This document shows, piece after piece, positions 5,961-7,135 of a stretch of DNA of 7,135 nucleotides (positions are counted from its first letter, which is position 1; each line of letters opens with the position of its first letter). Location of the stretch: positions 1 through 7,135 of the forward strand of contig DATKRK010000380.1 of the NCBI GenBank assembly GCA_035532215.1, written 5' to 3'. This DNA is from JAICIG01 sp035532215 (lineage in GTDB: Bacteria; Planctomycetota; Planctomycetia; Pirellulales; JAICIG01). The notes beneath the pieces were generated by a model. It saw nothing but the letters and a program-made list of their open reading frames with translations. It made no database searches and was not told the origin of the DNA. The position numbers were made by a program, and so were the translations under genes.

Positions 5961-5989
5961 AGAATAGGTCTTTGCCGGGCGATGGTCAA
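5961..5989 (-). promoter_or_regulatory. Promoter-like sequence, probably for serA
   Basis: Minus-strand TTGACC (5989-5984), 17-base spacer, TATTCT (5966-5961), matching sigma70 consensus at five and four of six positions. It is among the best promoter matches in the window. It lies just past the stop of the TPR gene and points at serA. Transcription from about 5954 would give serA a leader of about 327 bases containing the whole element at 5731-5901. Confidence 0.5.
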
Positions 5990-6018
5990 GGACGCTCCTG
6001 CGAAAGCGGCGAGGCGAA

Positions 6019-6795
6019 TCAGTACCGTTGGTACGACGGCGAGGCGGGATTGACGTTCACCATTCGCGTGCTGCCCTGCGGAGTGACGAGCGGCGCGGTG
6101 CTCAAGGCCGAACGCAAGGAACTGACGCGGGCCGCCACCTCGGGCTGGTTGCGGTCGTGCCACAGCGAACGCTGGTAATCGGCCAAGGCTTGAGTCGTAT
6201 TGCCCGATCGCTCGTGCAAATGAGCCAAGGCGGTCAAGGCCCGTGCGTTCTTGGGATCGATCGCCAAAGCGTCCTGCAATTGATGCTGAGCATCGTCGAG
6301 CTTGCCGAACTCTTCCGAAAGTCGGGCCAGCTCGATTTTCGGGTCGGCCGACGACGGATTACGCTCGGACCAGCGCCCGAGCAACCGGAACGCCTCGTCC
6401 GAGCGGCCTTCCTCGGCCAACAGCACCGCCAGCGCGCGGTAACATTCCCGGTGCGTGCCGTCGGGATCGCGGTCCAGACATTGATTGTAGAAGTGCTCGG
6501 CCTGGTCGAAGTCTTCCTGACTTTTAGTCAACTTGCCGAGTTGATGATAGGCCGCAGCCAGGTTGTAATAGCCGTCAGGATTGTTGGGATCGGCGTCGAT
6601 GGCCTGCTGGAAATGCTGCATCGCCGGTTGATAGAGGCCCTGTTGATACAAGGCCACGCCTTGAACGTTCTGGCCGCGCGAAGTCAGCGAGCAGCCGCCG
6701 CAAGCGGACAGCCCGAGCAACAGGACCGCCGCGGCCAAGGCCAGGCGCCAACGTAGATTTTCGGCGGGCGGTGCAAGGGAGCTGCGATCGAACAC
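6019..6795 (-). CDS. TPR-repeat lipoprotein
   Basis: A 258-residue protein with a lipoprotein signal: basic RWR, a hydrophobic stretch 18-30, and lipobox L29-S-A-C32, so it should be lipid-anchored after cleavage before Cys32. The rest is about five tetratricopeptide repeats: roughly 43-71 (ALYQQGLYQPAMQHFQQAI), 73-110 (stretched by a few residues), 112-147 (ALAVLLAEEGRSDEAFRLL), 149-184 and 185-218 (ALAHLHERSGNTTQALADY). These helical pairs bind other proteins, so it probably acts as a scaffold at the membrane; its partner is unknown. The C-terminal 35 residues are Ser/Thr/Pro-rich and probably disordered. The start is GTG at 6795. AGGAG lies 12 bases upstream, rather far, but no better start exists before the signal peptide. 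Confidence 0.85.
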   Translation of the reverse strand: MFDRSSLAPPAENLRWRLALAAAVLLLGLSACGGCSLTSRGQNVQGVALYQQGLYQPAMQHFQQAIDADPNNPDGYYNLAAAYHQLGKLTKSQEDFDQAEHFYNQCLDRDPDGTHRECYRALAVLLAEEGRSDEAFRLLGRWSERNPSSADPKIELARLSEEFGKLDDAQHQLQDALAIDPKNARALTALAHLHERSGNTTQALADYQRSLWHDRNQPEVAARVSSLRSALSTAPLVTPQGSTRMVNVNPASPSYQRY

Positions 6796-6821
6796 GACGC
6801 GCCGCGTCTCCTTTCGTGTGA

Positions 6822-6844
6822 CAGGCTCTTAGCCGTCGAGCCTG
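6822..6844. repeat. Inverted repeat in the TPR gene leader
   Basis: CAGGCTC and GAGCCTG form a perfect 7-base inverted repeat around a 9-base centre. It lies between the candidate promoter (6896-6924) and the GTG at 6795, 26 bases before the start. It could be an operator or an RNA hairpin near the ribosome site. Confidence 0.6.
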
Positions 6845-6895
6845 ATAGCGGTGAATGGGGCCCGCGCAGTTGAAGGACTCAAGAACGCGGGGCGA

Positions 6896-6924
6896 AGAAT
6901 AGCCGCCCCCTCGGCGCCGTGCAA
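6896..6924 (-). promoter_or_regulatory. Candidate promoter of the TPR lipoprotein gene
   Basis: Minus-strand TTGCAC (6924-6919), 17-base spacer, TATTCT (6901-6896). The -35 is the same TTGCAC seen before the STAS gene, and the -10 is the same as in the serA candidate. Transcription would start near 6889, with a leader of about 94 bases. Confidence 0.45.
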
Positions 6925-7102
6925 GGGCAAACTTGAGTCGAAATGGAACGAATCTCGCACCACCAGGCAGCGCTACCAGACCCCATCCTCGCCCATCAGG
7001 CCCGTGATCATGGTGAAAAAGCCGGCTTGTGTCGAACAACGAGGGCGCAGGCTCAGAGGCTGTCCGAATACTCCAGGTAACCCGGGTTTCGCGACCGTGG
7101 GG
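6925..7102. other. Non-coding right region
   Basis: No gene is recognised on either strand. Open frames here give Arg/Pro-rich products typical of GC-rich non-coding DNA and resemble no family. Confidence 0.5.
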
Positions 7103-7135
7103 CGGCCTTCCTAGGCCGTCTTTCGGACCAGACGG
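7103..7135. repeat. Hairpin-forming repeat at the window edge
   Basis: Two overlapping hairpins can form: CGGCCT-TCCT-AGGCCG (7103-7118) and CCGTC (7116-7120) with GACGG (7131-7135) around a 10-base loop. The second is cut by the window end and probably continues. It looks like an interspersed palindromic repeat or a terminator of a gene outside the window. Confidence 0.5.

Noticed and set aside
6028..6756. 242-codon plus-strand frame opposite the TPR gene
   Set aside because: It is antisense to a clear lipoprotein with regular TPR repeats. The apparent periodicity comes from those repeats.

Overview
The window is a stretch of GC-rich chromosome. Its gene content looks like a planctomycete, probably a member of the Pirellulales. 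The reasons are a secreted DUF6263-type protein, a very small cytoplasmic BON protein, an orphan STAS protein, a stand-alone Rieske protein, widely spaced single genes, mixed Shine-Dalgarno and non-Shine-Dalgarno starts, and palindromic repeats in the intergenic gaps. The assignment rests on family resemblance recalled from memory, not on a search.

Layout, left to right. Bases 1-522 hold no convincing gene. They carry a symmetric array of four short palindromes (214-361), flanked by two oppositely oriented copies of a 24-base conserved motif (135-173 and 377-412). A small Rieske [2Fe-2S] protein (523-843, +) meets an exported DUF6263-like protein (854-1834, -) tail to tail with a 10-base gap. 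An empty stretch of about 400 bases follows. Next come a Tpx-type thiol peroxidase (2331-2852, -) and, divergent from it, a STAS-domain protein (3078-3473, +), each with its own promoter-like sequence. A small BON-domain protein (3526-3744, -) follows. The long form of D-3-phosphoglycerate dehydrogenase, serA (3999-5627, -), fills the middle. Upstream of serA lies a 171-base nested inverted-repeat element (5731-5901) and a good promoter-like sequence (5961-5989, -). Then comes a TPR lipoprotein (6019-6795, -) with its own candidate promoter. The right end (about 6925-7135) has no gene but contains hairpin-forming repeats.

The genes do not form one pathway or a classical operon; most appear to be separate transcription units. 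serA supplies the first step of serine synthesis, tpx is a peroxide defence enzyme, and the STAS and BON proteins are probably regulatory or structural accessory proteins. The DUF6263 and TPR proteins are exported or membrane-anchored.

I found no convincing new multi-gene system. The most interesting material is non-coding: the palindrome array with flanking promoter-like motifs at the left, and the nested inverted repeat that would sit inside a leader of about 330 bases on the serA mRNA if the predicted promoter is used.
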